Assembly (NCBI RefSeq): GCF_010983895.1
Contig: NZ_CP048836.1
Coordinates: forward strand, 310,001 to 374,000
Direction of reading: 5' to 3'
From: Nitrogeniibacter mangrovi
GTDB lineage: Bacteria; Pseudomonadota; Gammaproteobacteria; Burkholderiales; Rhodocyclaceae
Length of the DNA stretch: 64,000 nucleotides
Below the pieces are notes generated by a model. The model saw only the letters and a program-made list of their open reading frames with translations, was not told where the DNA came from and did no database searches. Within the stretch, counting starts at the first letter, position 1; every line of letters starts with the position of its first letter. Position numbers and translations under genes: made by a program. Shown here one piece after another: positions 1 through 8,555 of the stretch.

Positions 1-245
1 GGCACGGCCACCAGGCCCGCCCACAGCACCGCGTAGAGGGTCTCGAGGTAGGCCGGGCCGTTGGTCATGTAGATGGCGACCCGGTCGTCGCGGGCGAGGT
101 CGAGTCGGTGACGAAGAAAGCCAGCCAGGGCGCCGGTGCGTGCGGCCAGCTCGCCGTAGGTATGGCGGCATTTGCTGCCGACCAGGACGGCCGGCCGCTG
201 CGGGTAGAGCCGGGCAGCGCGGACAAGCAGGCTGGCGAGGTTCAT
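1..245 (-). CDS. Acyl-CoA synthetase (AMP-forming), N-terminal part, cut by window edge
   Basis: The visible 81 residues begin MNLASLLVRAARLYPQRP and continue through TYGELAARTGALAGFL and VAIYMTNGPAYLETLYAVLWAG. This is the usual start of an ANL-superfamily acyl-CoA ligase, which adenylates a carboxylic acid and transfers it to CoA. The ATP-binding and catalytic motifs lie outside the window. Its ATG overlaps the TGA of the upstream thiolase (ATGA), so the two are translationally coupled. In this operon it could activate the 3-oxoacid made by the ketone carboxylase, like benzoylacetate-CoA ligase of Aromatoleum, or a downstream acid. The substrate cannot be read from this fragment. Confidence 0.85.
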   Translation of the reverse strand, partial: MNLASLLVRAARLYPQRPAVLVGSKCRHTYGELAARTGALAGFLRHRLDLARDDRVAIYMTNGPAYLETLYAVLWAGLVAV

Positions 246-1408
246 CGGACCGGTTCCAGAATGCTGACGTAGTTGGCCACGGCCGCGCCCCCCATGTTGA
301 AGATCGCGGCCAGTTCGGCATCCGGCACCTGTAGCTGGCCGGCGGTACCGGTCAATTGCATGGCGGCCATGACGTGCATGGACACTCCGGTGGCGCCGAT
401 CGGGTGGCCCTTGGACTTGAGGCCCCCCGACGCGTTGACCGGCAGCTTGCCGTCGCGCATCACCAGGCCTTCCTCGAGGACCCGGGCGCCCTGGCCGGGC
501 GCGGCCAGCCCCATGGCCTCGTAGGCGAGCAGTTCGGCAATGGTGAAGCAGTCGTGCACCTCCGCCAAGGATAGATCGTTGACCCGCAGGCCGGCGGCGT
601 CAAGCGCCTGTGCCCAGGCGCGTCGCGGACCTTCGAAGCTGGTCACGTCACGCGCCGACATGGGCATCAGGTCGCTGACCTGGGCGCGACTGCGAATGCG
701 GACCGCACGTTTGAAGTTGGCGGCGATGTCCTCGCTCACGAGCACGATGGCGGCGGCGCCGTCGGACACGAGCGAGCAGTCGGTCTTGCGCAGGTTGCCC
801 ACGATCAGGGGGTTCTTGTCGGAGACCGTGTTGCAGAACTCGAAGCCGACATCCCGTTGCATGTGGGCCAGCGGATTCAGGGCGCCGTTGGCGTGGTTCT
901 TCGCCGCGATCCGCGCCATGGCTTCCGACGGGTCGCCGTAGCGTGTCGCGTAGTCCTGTGCGATGTGGGCGAAGATGCCGGGGAAGGTCTCGCCCCGGGC
1001 GCCCTCCTCCTTGTAGTAGGAGGCACTGCCCAGAACGCGCGTGACATCGGCGCCGGACACGCCGGTCATCTTCTCCGCCCCCACCACCAGGGCGATGCGG
1101 GTGCGTCCGGCGGCGATGGCATCGCAGGCGGCAAAGAGGGCGCCGGCGCCCGAAGCGCAGGCGTTCTCGACGCGCGTGGCCGGGCGCCAGCGCAGGCTGG
1201 GGTCGGCCTGCATGACCAGCGACGAGGTGAAAATCTCCGGCACCAGGCCGCCGCCCAGGTGACCCAGCCAGATGGCGTCCACGTCGCGGCCGTCGACGCC
1301 GGCGTGCTCAAGCGCCTCGCGGGTGGCGGAAACGATCAGGGCTTCCAGGTTGGCGTCGTCGTGCTTGCCGAAACGGGTGTGGCCCCAGCCGATGATGCAT
1401 GCGTTCAT
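242..1408 (-). CDS. Thiolase family protein (SCP2/acetyl-CoA acetyltransferase type)
   Basis: This 388-residue protein is full length for the SCP2-type thiolases. The nucleophilic Cys84 sits in ENACASG, His285 in VHDCF (the SCP2-type replacement of the classical second motif) and His335 in GHPIGATG. The family cleaves 3-oxoacyl-CoA with CoA, or runs the reverse condensation. The ATG at 1408 follows an AAGGAG site. It lies between a chemoreceptor and an acyl-CoA ligase, downstream of a 3-oxoacid CoA-transferase, so the expected job is thiolysis of the 3-oxoacyl-CoA derived from the carboxylated ketone (acetoacetyl-CoA, benzoylacetyl-CoA or a homologue). Chain-length specificity is inferred, not seen. 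Confidence 0.88.
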   Translation of the reverse strand: MNACIIGWGHTRFGKHDDANLEALIVSATREALEHAGVDGRDVDAIWLGHLGGGLVPEIFTSSLVMQADPSLRWRPATRVENACASGAGALFAACDAIAAGRTRIALVVGAEKMTGVSGADVTRVLGSASYYKEEGARGETFPGIFAHIAQDYATRYGDPSEAMARIAAKNHANGALNPLAHMQRDVGFEFCNTVSDKNPLIVGNLRKTDCSLVSDGAAAIVLVSEDIAANFKRAVRIRSRAQVSDLMPMSARDVTSFEGPRRAWAQALDAAGLRVNDLSLAEVHDCFTIAELLAYEAMGLAAPGQGARVLEEGLVMRDGKLPVNASGGLKSKGHPIGATGVSMHVMAAMQLTGTAGQLQVPDAELAAIFNMGGAAVANYVSILEPVR

Positions 1409-1460
1409 TGTGACTCCTTGTGTCGTGATGTCCGCCCCGAATGCGAACGGACGGGGCGGA

Positions 1461-2783
1461 TCATTCGGTCACCATCTTGGTGATTTCCTGTGTGGCCAGC
1501 CGGGTGCGCTCGGCGAGCTTGCGCACCTCGTCGGCGACGACCGCGAAGCCGCGGCCGGCTTCTCCGGCCCGGGCCGCCTCGATGGCGGCATTGAGGGCGA
1601 GGAGATTGGTCTGGTTGGCGACCTCCCGGATGGCCTCCGCCATGGTCACGATCTTGTCCAGGTTGGCCTGCAACTGCAGGCGGTGCTGTTCCTCGATCGC
1701 CTGCAATTCCTTTTCCTTGCGGGTGGCGTGGATGTCCGCCAGGGCGCCGACCGAGCGCAGGGGGGTGCCCTTGGCGTCGCGGCAGGTCTGGCCGCGGGCG
1801 CGGTACCAGCGGTATTCGCCGCTCTTGGTTCGGAGACGGTTTTCCACGTCGTAGGGGGTCTGGCCGCTGATGTCCGCCAGATGGGCCTTGAAGGCGGCCA
1901 GGGTGGCGGGTGCGTCCTCCGGATGCAGCAGGCTGGCCCAGCTTTCCATCCGGTTGGGGAAATCATGTTCGTCGGAAAAACCGAGCAGCGCGCGTAACTG
2001 GTCGGACCACCACCAGCGGCTCTCGGGATGGGTCGGCGAGCCGTCCACCATTTCGACGTCCCACAGGCCGTCGCTGAGCGTCGACCGGGCCAGCTCGAAG
2101 CGCTCGAGCGTTCGGTTCAGTTCCTGGTCGCGCTGGATCTGGGCGTCTACATCGGCGAGCGAACCGGCTACGCGCTGCGGGGAGCCGTCCGGATTGCGCC
2201 GGGTGGCACCGCGGGCGCGGAACCAGCGGTACTGGCCGTCGGCGCAGGCGAGACGATAGGTGACGTCGTAGTCGGTGCGGCCGCTGCGGTCCTTCAGATG
2301 GGCGAGGAAGGCGGCGACGGTGGCGCCTTCGTCGTCCGGGTGCAGGCGTGTGCGCCAGCTACCCAGCCGGTCGGGAAACTCGCCCTCGTCGGCAAAGCCG
2401 AGCAGCGCGCGGAACTGGGGTGACCACCAGATCGGGTGGTCGTCGTCGATGGTGTCACCGGTACCCAGTGCCATTTCCCAGAAGCCGACATGGGTGGCGG
2501 CCAGGAGCAGATCGAAGCGGGCGCGGAAATGGTCGAGCTCCCCGCGCGCGGCCTCGTCGCGCAGCTGCATCTGCCGCCCCGTCGCTTCGCTGGCTGCCAG
2601 GCGGTCCTGGGCACGGGTGTGCGCCGCCTGCCAGGCCGATTGGAGCCGGATCAGCGATGGGCGGAAGGCCGCCGGGCAGGCGCCGAGCTCGATGTCGCCC
2701 TGGTCCTGCTGCATGCCGGCTGCGAGCGTCTCCAGCGCGCGTTGCAGTGCCTCCCGGCTCCGACGTCCATAGAGAAATCGCAT
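1461..2783 (-). CDS. Soluble PAS-PAS methyl-accepting chemotaxis protein
   Basis: The start at 2783 ([16 protein letters not shown]) is preceded by AGGGAGGATC and gives 440 residues. There is no membrane segment. Two tandem PAS_3-type domains show repeated [11 protein letters not shown] / [11 protein letters not shown] and DYDVTYRL / PYDVENRL blocks, each ending in YRWFRARG or YRWYRARG. The C-terminus carries the MCP signalling tip ([20 protein letters not shown], then [18 protein letters not shown]) and stops soon after it, so most of the usual C-terminal MCP helix is absent. The architecture resembles cytoplasmic sensors such as BdlA. Located inside the ketone operon, it probably couples ketone metabolism or redox state to chemotaxis or dispersal; the ligand is unknown. 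Confidence 0.88.
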   Translation of the reverse strand: MRFLYGRRSREALQRALETLAAGMQQDQGDIELGACPAAFRPSLIRLQSAWQAAHTRAQDRLAASEATGRQMQLRDEAARGELDHFRARFDLLLAATHVGFWEMALGTGDTIDDDHPIWWSPQFRALLGFADEGEFPDRLGSWRTRLHPDDEGATVAAFLAHLKDRSGRTDYDVTYRLACADGQYRWFRARGATRRNPDGSPQRVAGSLADVDAQIQRDQELNRTLERFELARSTLSDGLWDVEMVDGSPTHPESRWWWSDQLRALLGFSDEHDFPNRMESWASLLHPEDAPATLAAFKAHLADISGQTPYDVENRLRTKSGEYRWYRARGQTCRDAKGTPLRSVGALADIHATRKEKELQAIEEQHRLQLQANLDKIVTMAEAIREVANQTNLLALNAAIEAARAGEAGRGFAVVADEVRKLAERTRLATQEITKMVTE

Positions 2784-2893
2784 GGTTGATCCTCCCTGAA
2801 TGCGCCTGCCGCCAGCGGTCATGGGGCGGCATCGTGTGGGGTGGGGTGTGCAAAAAAATGGGGGACGCATCCAAAGGTGAGGGGCGGCGGAGG

Positions 2894-2909
2894 AGCAACC
2901 TCGATTCCT
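2894..2909 (-). promoter_or_regulatory. Weak -24/-12 (sigma-54) candidate upstream of the chemoreceptor
   Basis: On the minus strand the sequence reads AGGAAT-N5-TTGCT. The GG and GC dinucleotides are correctly spaced and the -12 element is perfect, but the -24 element departs from TGGCAC. No copy of the island palindrome was found just upstream. It might provide internal transcription of the chemoreceptor-thiolase-ligase part, which a 189-bp gap separates from the CoA-transferase genes. Confidence 0.3.
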
Positions 2910-2972
2910 GGATATGTGCGTCCCCACATGAAAACGATCGGTGTGGCGTGCCCCGATGTGATCGAGGGCGGA

Positions 2973-3614
2973 TCAGTGCACGCCGGGCGCGATCGCGAAG
3001 GAAACCCCGGTGCCCGCGCGCACGTCGTCCAGCGTCGTGCCGGGAGCCAGTTCGGTGAGCGTCAGACCGTTTTCGCCCACCTCGAACACGCACAGGTCGG
3101 TGATGATCATGTCCACCACGCCGACACCGGTCAGCGGCAGGTTGCAGGTGGCCAGGATCTTCGGCGCGCCCTTGGCGGTGTGCTCCATGAGCACGATGAT
3201 CTTGCCGACCCCGGCGACCAGATCCATGGCCCCGCCGATGCCCTTGATCATCTTGCCCGGCACGGTCCAGTTGGCCAGATCGCCTTTTTCGGACACCTGC
3301 AGCGCGCCCAGGATCGCCAGTTGGATATGGCCGCCCCGGATCATCCCGAACGAGGTGGCACTGTCGAAGAAGCTGGTGGTGGGCAGGGTGGTGATGGTCT
3401 GCTTGCCGGCGTTGATCAGATCGGCGTCCTCGTCCCCTTCATAGGGGAAAGGGCCCATGCCGAGCATCCCGTTTTCGCTCTGGAACTGAACCGACATGTT
3501 GTCGGGAACGTGGTTGGCGACCAGGGTCGGAATGCCGATCCCGAGGTTCACGTAAAAGCCGTCCCGCAGTTCCCGGGCCGCGCGCGCGGCCATCTCGTCT
3601 CGACTCCAAGCCAT
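2973..3614 (-). CDS. scoB: 3-oxoacid CoA-transferase subunit B
   Basis: This 213-residue beta subunit of a family I CoA-transferase contains the active-site glutamate Glu47 in [11 protein letters not shown], which forms the glutamyl-CoA thioester. Other family blocks are [16 protein letters not shown] and GGAMDLVAG. With subunit A, two bases upstream, it would move CoA from succinyl-CoA (or similar) to a 3-oxoacid such as acetoacetate. The start at 3614 gives the standard [14 protein letters not shown]-terminus. In this island it is the likely activating step between the ketone carboxylase and the thiolase. Whether the physiological acceptor is acetoacetate or a longer or aromatic 3-oxoacid is not decidable from sequence. 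Confidence 0.92.
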   Translation of the reverse strand: MAWSRDEMAARAARELRDGFYVNLGIGIPTLVANHVPDNMSVQFQSENGMLGMGPFPYEGDEDADLINAGKQTITTLPTTSFFDSATSFGMIRGGHIQLAILGALQVSEKGDLANWTVPGKMIKGIGGAMDLVAGVGKIIVLMEHTAKGAPKILATCNLPLTGVGVVDMIITDLCVFEVGENGLTLTELAPGTTLDDVRAGTGVSFAIAPGVH

Positions 3615-3616
3615 GT

Positions 3617-4339
3617 TCAGCCCTCCACTTCGGCCGGGCGACGGCGAACCGTGCGCTGCTCGATATGTTTGTTGATGGTGCCGACGCTCACCAGCCGGTG
3701 GATGAAGATGCCCGGGGTCACGATGTGGTCCGGATCCAGGCCGCCGGTGGGCACCAGGGTTTCGATCTCCGCCACGGTGATCCTGGCGGCGGTGGCCATG
3801 GGCGGATTGAAGTTGCGCGCGGTCATGCGGTACTGGAGGTTGCCCTCGGGGTCGCTCTTCCAGGCGTGGACCAGCGCCAGATCGGCGGTCAGGCCTCGCT
3901 CGAGGACGTAGGTGTTGCCGTCGAACTCGGCGGTCGGCTTGCCCTCGGCGATGACGGTCCCGACGCCGGTGCGCGTGTAGAACGCGGGGATGCCGGCGCC
4001 CCCGGCGCGAATCCGCTCGGCGAGCGTGCCTTGCGGATTGAATTCCACCTCCACCTCTCCGGCCATGTACTGCTGGGCGAAGAGCGCGTTGTCGCCAGCG
4101 TAGGAGCAGATGAGCTTGCGGACCTGACGGTGCTGGAACAGTTTGCCCAGACCATGACCGTCGGCGCCCGGGTTGTTGGAAATCAGGGTCAGCCCCTTGA
4201 TGCCCGAGTCCAGGATGACGTCGATCAGGGCCGCGGGAATTCCGCATACCCCGAACCCTCCCGACATGATCGTCATGTCATCCCGCAGCAGGCCGGACAG
4301 CGCGGCCTCGGGTGTCGCACAGACTTTGCTCAGTGACAC
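3617..4339 (-). CDS. scoA: 3-oxoacid CoA-transferase subunit A
   Basis: The 240-residue alpha subunit shows the family signature [14 protein letters not shown] near residue 28 and the [12 protein letters not shown] nucleotide/CoA-binding loop. It also has [15 protein letters not shown] and a canonical ending (GIFIHRLV). The start at 4339 follows GGGAGGAAT. It is the first gene of the minus-strand operon and sits about 40 bp below a near-perfect -24/-12 promoter. Its divergent neighbour is the Ycf48/RND envelope operon. The protein pairs with the adjacent subunit B to form 3-oxoacyl-CoA from the product of the carboxylase. Confidence 0.92.
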   Translation of the reverse strand: MSLSKVCATPEAALSGLLRDDMTIMSGGFGVCGIPAALIDVILDSGIKGLTLISNNPGADGHGLGKLFQHRQVRKLICSYAGDNALFAQQYMAGEVEVEFNPQGTLAERIRAGGAGIPAFYTRTGVGTVIAEGKPTAEFDGNTYVLERGLTADLALVHAWKSDPEGNLQYRMTARNFNPPMATAARITVAEIETLVPTGGLDPDHIVTPGIFIHRLVSVGTINKHIEQRTVRRRPAEVEG

Positions 4340-4386
4340 TGGATTCCTCCCGAAATGTCCTTGATCGGATTTGACCGGAAAAGCAT

Positions 4387-4402
4387 TGCAAGAGCGGTGC
4401 CA
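4387..4402 (-). promoter_or_regulatory. Sigma-54 promoter of the CoA-transferase operon
   Basis: The minus strand reads TGGCAC-CGCTC-TTGCA, matching the -24/-12 consensus at every conserved position, with ten bases between GG and GC. The predicted transcript start is near 4376, giving a leader of about 37 nt to the subunit A gene. A partial copy of the island palindrome (4497-4508) lies about 126 bp upstream. Confidence 0.82.
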
Positions 4403-4496
4403 GGCCGTGGAGTGACATAAAAGCCACGTGAATTCAAATAGGTAGATGAATTCGACGGAATCGACACGAGGCCGTCACAGTCGCGAGATCGAACGG

Positions 4497-4508
4497 TCGG
4501 AATCCGGA
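4497..4508. promoter_or_regulatory. Activator-binding site (partial palindrome) for the CoA-transferase promoter
   Basis: TCGGAATCCGGA matches the core of the repeated palindrome CCGTCCGGAATCCGGACGG; the outer arms are degenerate. Its centre is about 126 bp upstream of the predicted start of the minus-strand operon. This fits an enhancer site for the sigma-54 activator encoded at 12345. Confidence 0.55.
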
Positions 4509-4681
4509 TATCGGCCTGTTCTCCGGTCGGCGTACCACTCGATACGCATTGCTCCGAGCACCGACGATGCCGATGGATTCGATCCGGGGGGCAGGGCTGT
4601 GCGCGCACCTTGAAGTGTCGGATTTCGAGGGCGCGGGTGAGCGTACGGGCGGTTCGATATCTGGTCACCTCACTGGAGGAT

Positions 4682-4691
4682 ATCCGGACGG
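4682..4691. promoter_or_regulatory. Activator-binding half-site for the envelope operon
   Basis: ATCCGGACGG equals the right arm of the CCGTCCGGAATCCGGACGG palindrome; the left arm is not recognisable. The implied centre is about 129 bp upstream of the predicted start from the promoter at 4785, the same distance class as the other copies. The rest of the 720-bp gap (4340-5059) shows no gene. Confidence 0.45.
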
Positions 4692-4784
4692 GACGCCGTT
4701 CTCATGTTGCGGCGCAGCATCCTGCGGAAGGAAAAATAGACAATAAAAACAGCGGGTTACGAAAAATTTTCTACGCCTTTTTTC

Positions 4785-4800
4785 TGGCATTCAAGTTGCG
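4785..4800 (+). promoter_or_regulatory. Sigma-54 promoter of the Ycf48/RND/DUF1302/DUF1329 operon
   Basis: The sequence is TGGCAT-TCAAG-TTGCG with correct GG-GC spacing. It lies about 275 bp upstream of the Ycf48-like gene, leaving a leader of roughly 250 nt. It is divergent from the -24/-12 promoter at 4387-4402, so both wings of the ketone island can respond to one activator. Confidence 0.75.
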
Positions 4801-5059
4801 AAGGAACGAAGCGTCCTGCCGGTGCGTGTTGCGCCGGACCGGACGCCTCGTGTGGGGAAGGCGAGCTGCCGGGAAGTCGGCCGGCTTGTGCATCCACACC
4901 CAGTCGGACGGAAACAGGGGAGAGAGGCCCGTCCGCCGGCCAACAAGACCAGGAAAGAGGAGAACATGAGAATAGAGACGCTTCAATTGGGAGGCCGGCG
5001 GGCGCCGGTACCGAAAGGGGGGCGGATCGCGTGCTGTCCGGTCCGGAGGATGGTGCGCC

Positions 5060-6076
5060 ATGGCTAGTGCATCCATCTCCATCAACAGAATCGCGCGCAG
5101 CTTTGCGTCGGCCGTGCTGTCGGCGGTCCCGCTGGCGATCATCGGCAGCCTGCTCTACGCGGCCTTCTTCATCAAATGGGAGCCGCAGATCGCGGTGCTC
5201 AAGACGCCGCCCATCGAACGGCGCGACCTGTTCTACGGCGTGGTCTCGCCGTCTGCGTCGGTGGTCTGGGCGGTCGGTAGCTACGGCAAGATCGTGCGCA
5301 GCGACGATGGCGGCGCCAGCTGGGCGGTGCAGTCCGATCCGCTGACCGCGCATCTGCAGTCGATCGCGGCCTGGGACGCGCAGCGCGCGGTGGCGGTCGG
5401 CAACGGCGGCGTCGTGATCGTGACCGGCGACGGAGGCAAGACGTGGACGCCGGTCAAGGCGCCGCGTTCCGAGGTCGCCAACAAGCTGATGCGGGTGCGT
5501 GCCTATCCGGGCGGATTCGCCTGGGCGGTGGGCGAATACGGCGCGGTGCTGCGCAGCACCGACTTCGGCGCCACGTGGACCCGCGTCATCCCCGCCAAGG
5601 ACCAGGCCTGGAACGACATCTTCTTCCTCGGTCAGGACGGCTGGCTGGTGGGCGAGTTCGGCCAGATGCTGCGCACCGGGGACGGTGGCGCGACGTGGAC
5701 CGAGATGCCCAGCCCGGTCGACTCCAGCCTCATGTCGGTGGCTTTCCGCGATCCGCTCGACGGTGTGGCGGTGGGCCTGTCCGGCGTCGTGCTGGTGACC
5801 GCCGACGGTGGCGCGAGCTGGACCCAGGCGCCGCCGATGACCCGCGAACACCTCAACAGCGTCATCTGGGACGGCGCCCACTGGATCGCGGTGGGCGACA
5901 AGGGCATGCGCGTGGTCGGTGATGCCGACGGGGCGCACTGGACCGGCGGGCGCATTTCCGAGCAGGACCTGGCCTGGCGCACGCAGATCCTGAAGGTCGG
6001 CAAACGCTATTTCCTCGCCGGCGCGAACCTGAGCGTGCTCGACGGCGGGCGGCTGCTCACCTTTGGCCGCGATTGA
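5060..6076 (+). CDS. Ycf48/Hcf136-like beta-propeller protein, membrane anchored
   Basis: The 338-residue protein has one N-terminal membrane anchor (about residues 17-35). It is followed by repeated BNR/Ycf48 blades: GSYGKIVRSDDGGASW, GNGGVVIVTGDGGKTW, GEYGAVLRSTDFGATW, GEFGQMLRTGDGGATW and GLSGVVLVTADGGASW. These give a periplasmic propeller. Bacterial Ycf48-like proteins are recurrently encoded next to MMPL/RND transporters with DUF1302 and DUF1329 proteins, as here, and are presumed accessory or assembly factors. A GGAGG lies ten bases before the ATG at 5060. It is the first gene of a four-gene operon preceded by a sigma-54 promoter. It is not evidence of photosynthesis. Confidence 0.85.
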   Translation: MASASISINRIARSFASAVLSAVPLAIIGSLLYAAFFIKWEPQIAVLKTPPIERRDLFYGVVSPSASVVWAVGSYGKIVRSDDGGASWAVQSDPLTAHLQSIAAWDAQRAVAVGNGGVVIVTGDGGKTWTPVKAPRSEVANKLMRVRAYPGGFAWAVGEYGAVLRSTDFGATWTRVIPAKDQAWNDIFFLGQDGWLVGEFGQMLRTGDGGATWTEMPSPVDSSLMSVAFRDPLDGVAVGLSGVVLVTADGGASWTQAPPMTREHLNSVIWDGAHWIAVGDKGMRVVGDADGAHWTGGRISEQDLAWRTQILKVGKRYFLAGANLSVLDGGRLLTFGRD

Positions 6077-6088
6077 GAGGAACATCCA

Positions 6089-8470
6089 ATGAAAAACACA
6101 ACCTTCAAGGCGCTCGAGCACGTCATCGACTTCATCCTGCGCCGGCGGGTCGCGGTGGTCGTGGTGGTCGCCGCCATCACCGTCGTCATGGGCTATCTGG
6201 CCGCGCATATCGAGGTCAAGACGGTCTTCAGCGACCTGCTGCCCAAGAACCATCCCTACGTGCAGGTCAACAACCGCTTCAAGCAGACCTTCGGCGGCTC
6301 GAACATGGTGAGCATCATGCTCGAGGTCAAAAAGGGCGACGTGTTCGACATGACCGTCCTGCGCAAGGTGCAGGAGATCACCAAGGCCTTGCAGAAGGTC
6401 GAGGGGGTCGACAACTACCAGATCGTGTCCCTGGCCTCCAAGAAGCTCAAGGAGGTGCGGGCCTCGACCTCGGGGATCGAGTCGCGTCCGCTGATGTGGC
6501 CGGATCTGCCCAAGGATGCGGCAGCCATCAAGACCCTGCGCGAGGCGGTGCTGAACAATCCGCTGGTCTACGGGCCCTACGTGTCCATCGACATGAAGGC
6601 CACCCTGATCACGGCGGACTTCACCGACGGGACGGTGGACTACTTCAAGGCCTACCGCCAGATCAAGGCGATCGCCGATGCCGCGCGCGGCGACGGCGTG
6701 CTGGTGCGGGTGGTCGGCGAGCCGATCCTGTACGGCCTGGTCAATTACTACCTGACCGAGACGGCGCAGATCTTCTTCATCACCGTGGCGTCGCTGGTCG
6801 TGCTGCTGCTGCTCATCACCCGCACCTGGCACGGCACCCTGCTGCCGCTGACTACCGGGGTGGTCAGTGCCATCTGGGCCCTGGGCGCGGCCAAGCTGAT
6901 GGGCTTCCATCTCGACCCGCTGGTCATCGTGGTGGCCTTCCTGATCACCGCCCAGGCCATTTCCAACTCGGTGCAGCTGGTGTCGCGTTTCGAGGACGAG
7001 GTCGCCAACGGTGCGTCGAGCACCAAGGCGGCGGCGCGGGCGAGCCTGCTCAACCTGTTCAAGCCGGGGATGCTGGCGGTGGTGGCCGATGCCGGATGCG
7101 TGCTGGTGGTGGCGCTGACGCCGATCCCGATGCTGGAGAAGATCTCCTACATCGGCACGGTGTGGATTCTGTCGATCATGGTCAGCGCCCTGGTGCTCAC
7201 GCCGGTGCTGCTGTCGTGGTGCCGGCTGGAGAAGCGCTACGCCCATCCGATCAACATCCAGCCGATCCTGCAGCGCATCCTGCGCCTGTGCTCGTCCATC
7301 GTCACCTCGCCGGCGCGTTACGGCGTGGCCATCGCGGCGCTGGTGATCTTCGTGCTCTCCGGGCTGTATGCCTTCAACCTCAAGGTGGGCGACGCCAACC
7401 CCGGCTCGCCGATCCTGTGGCCGGATTCCACCTACAACACCGACGCGACCGCGATCAACCACAAGTTCCAGGGTTCCGACCGGATGTTCGTGGTGGTGGG
7501 CGGCGACAAGGAGGGAGCGCTCAAGCAGCCCGACGTGCTCGAGGGCATGGAGAAGTTCCAGAAGTACATGGAAGCGCAGCCCGAGGTCGGTGGCAGCATC
7601 TCGCTGGCGGATGTGCTGCCGGCGGTCAAGCGGGTGCTGCGTGAAGGCAATCCGCGCTACCAGGAGCTGGGCAACAGCGCCAACGAGAACGGCGAGCTGA
7701 TGTACATGTTCGTCTCCGGCGCCGACCCCGGCGACATGGACCGCTTCGCCGATCCGCAGGCCCTGAACGGCGCCGTCACCCTGTTCTTCCGCGACCACCA
7801 GGGCGAGACCATCCGCACCGCCATCGCCCGGGTCAAGGACTACATCGCCGACCATCCGATGAAGGATGCGCACTTCATGCTCGCCGGCGGTCTGGTGGGC
7901 GTGCTGGCCGCGGTCAACGAGGTGATCCTCAACGGCCAGATCGAGGCCATCGCCTTCGCCTTGCTGGTGCTGGTGGTGTGCTGCACGGTGACCTACCGGT
8001 CGATGGCCGCGGGTGTGTTCTTCATGATCCCGGTGCTGCTGTCCAACACCCTGACCTTCAGCTACATGGCCTGGAAAGGCATCGGCATGAACATCAACAC
8101 CCTGCCGGTGGTGGCGCTGGGGATCGGCCTGGGGGTGGATTACACCTTCTACATCGTCGATGGCATCCGCGAGGAACTGCACCACCACGGCGACGTGCCC
8201 CGCGCGATCGCCAAGTCGATCGCCAGTGCCGGCAAGGGGGTGCTCATCACCGCGCTGACGCTGATCACCAGCGTGGTGCTGTGGAGCCTGTCGTCGCTGC
8301 GGCTGCAGGCCGACATGGGCGTGCTCATCGCCATCTGGCTGTTCATCTCGGCCTCGTCGGCGCTGTTCCTGATGCCGGCGCTGGTCTATCTGTTCCGCCC
8401 CAAATTCATCGTCGGTTCCAAACGCCATCCGATCGAGCTGGCCGCAGACGCGGAGCCCGCTGTCGCCTGA
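6089..8470 (+). CDS. MMPL/RND superfamily transporter (HAE3-like)
   Basis: The 793-residue membrane protein has the duplicated RND layout. A first TM (about residues 18-36) is followed by a large periplasmic loop and a TM bundle (about 228-375). A second periplasmic loop then leads to a second bundle (about 615-780). The FSDLLPKNHPYVQVN block and the GLGVDYTFYIVDGIREEL segment are typical of MMPL/HAE3 proteins that move hydrophobic molecules such as lipids and hopanoids. The proton-relay Asp is in GVDYTFY. It follows the Ycf48-like gene by 12 bp, with GAGAGGA before the ATG. The substrate is unknown; co-regulation with ketone genes suggests handling of a hydrophobic growth substrate or a membrane lipid response to it. 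Confidence 0.87.
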   Translation: MKNTTFKALEHVIDFILRRRVAVVVVVAAITVVMGYLAAHIEVKTVFSDLLPKNHPYVQVNNRFKQTFGGSNMVSIMLEVKKGDVFDMTVLRKVQEITKALQKVEGVDNYQIVSLASKKLKEVRASTSGIESRPLMWPDLPKDAAAIKTLREAVLNNPLVYGPYVSIDMKATLITADFTDGTVDYFKAYRQIKAIADAARGDGVLVRVVGEPILYGLVNYYLTETAQIFFITVASLVVLLLLITRTWHGTLLPLTTGVVSAIWALGAAKLMGFHLDPLVIVVAFLITAQAISNSVQLVSRFEDEVANGASSTKAAARASLLNLFKPGMLAVVADAGCVLVVALTPIPMLEKISYIGTVWILSIMVSALVLTPVLLSWCRLEKRYAHPINIQPILQRILRLCSSIVTSPARYGVAIAALVIFVLSGLYAFNLKVGDANPGSPILWPDSTYNTDATAINHKFQGSDRMFVVVGGDKEGALKQPDVLEGMEKFQKYMEAQPEVGGSISLADVLPAVKRVLREGNPRYQELGNSANENGELMYMFVSGADPGDMDRFADPQALNGAVTLFFRDHQGETIRTAIARVKDYIADHPMKDAHFMLAGGLVGVLAAVNEVILNGQIEAIAFALLVLVVCCTVTYRSMAAGVFFMIPVLLSNTLTFSYMAWKGIGMNINTLPVVALGIGLGVDYTFYIVDGIREELHHHGDVPRAIAKSIASAGKGVLITALTLITSVVLWSLSSLRLQADMGVLIAIWLFISASSALFLMPALVYLFRPKFIVGSKRHPIELAADAEPAVA

Positions 8471-8479
8471 CTTCCGACG

Positions 8480-8509
8480 GGCCGCCCCGGGGGGTGACCC
8501 CGGGCGGCC
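8480..8509 (+). other. GC-rich hairpin between transporter and DUF1302 genes
   Basis: A 12-bp stem with one bulged base (arms starting GGCCGCCC and ending GGGCGGCC, loop near GGTGA) sits in the 85-bp gap. There is no T-run, so it is more likely an RNA-stability or partial attenuation element than a full terminator. Confidence 0.4.
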
Positions 8510-8555
8510 TGACGGCGCTGTTGTGTCACCACACCTAACGACTCAAGGGAGAACC

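Noticed and set aside
5060-6076. Photosystem II assembly factor implying a phototroph
   Set aside because: Ycf48-like propellers are widespread next to RND transporters in heterotrophic proteobacteria and no photosynthesis gene is present.
4757-8428. Very long open frame (1223 codons) antisense to the Ycf48 and RND genes
   Set aside because: It is His/Gln/Arg-rich with no recognisable domain and mirrors well-supported genes with conserved motifs; high GC commonly opens such antisense frames.
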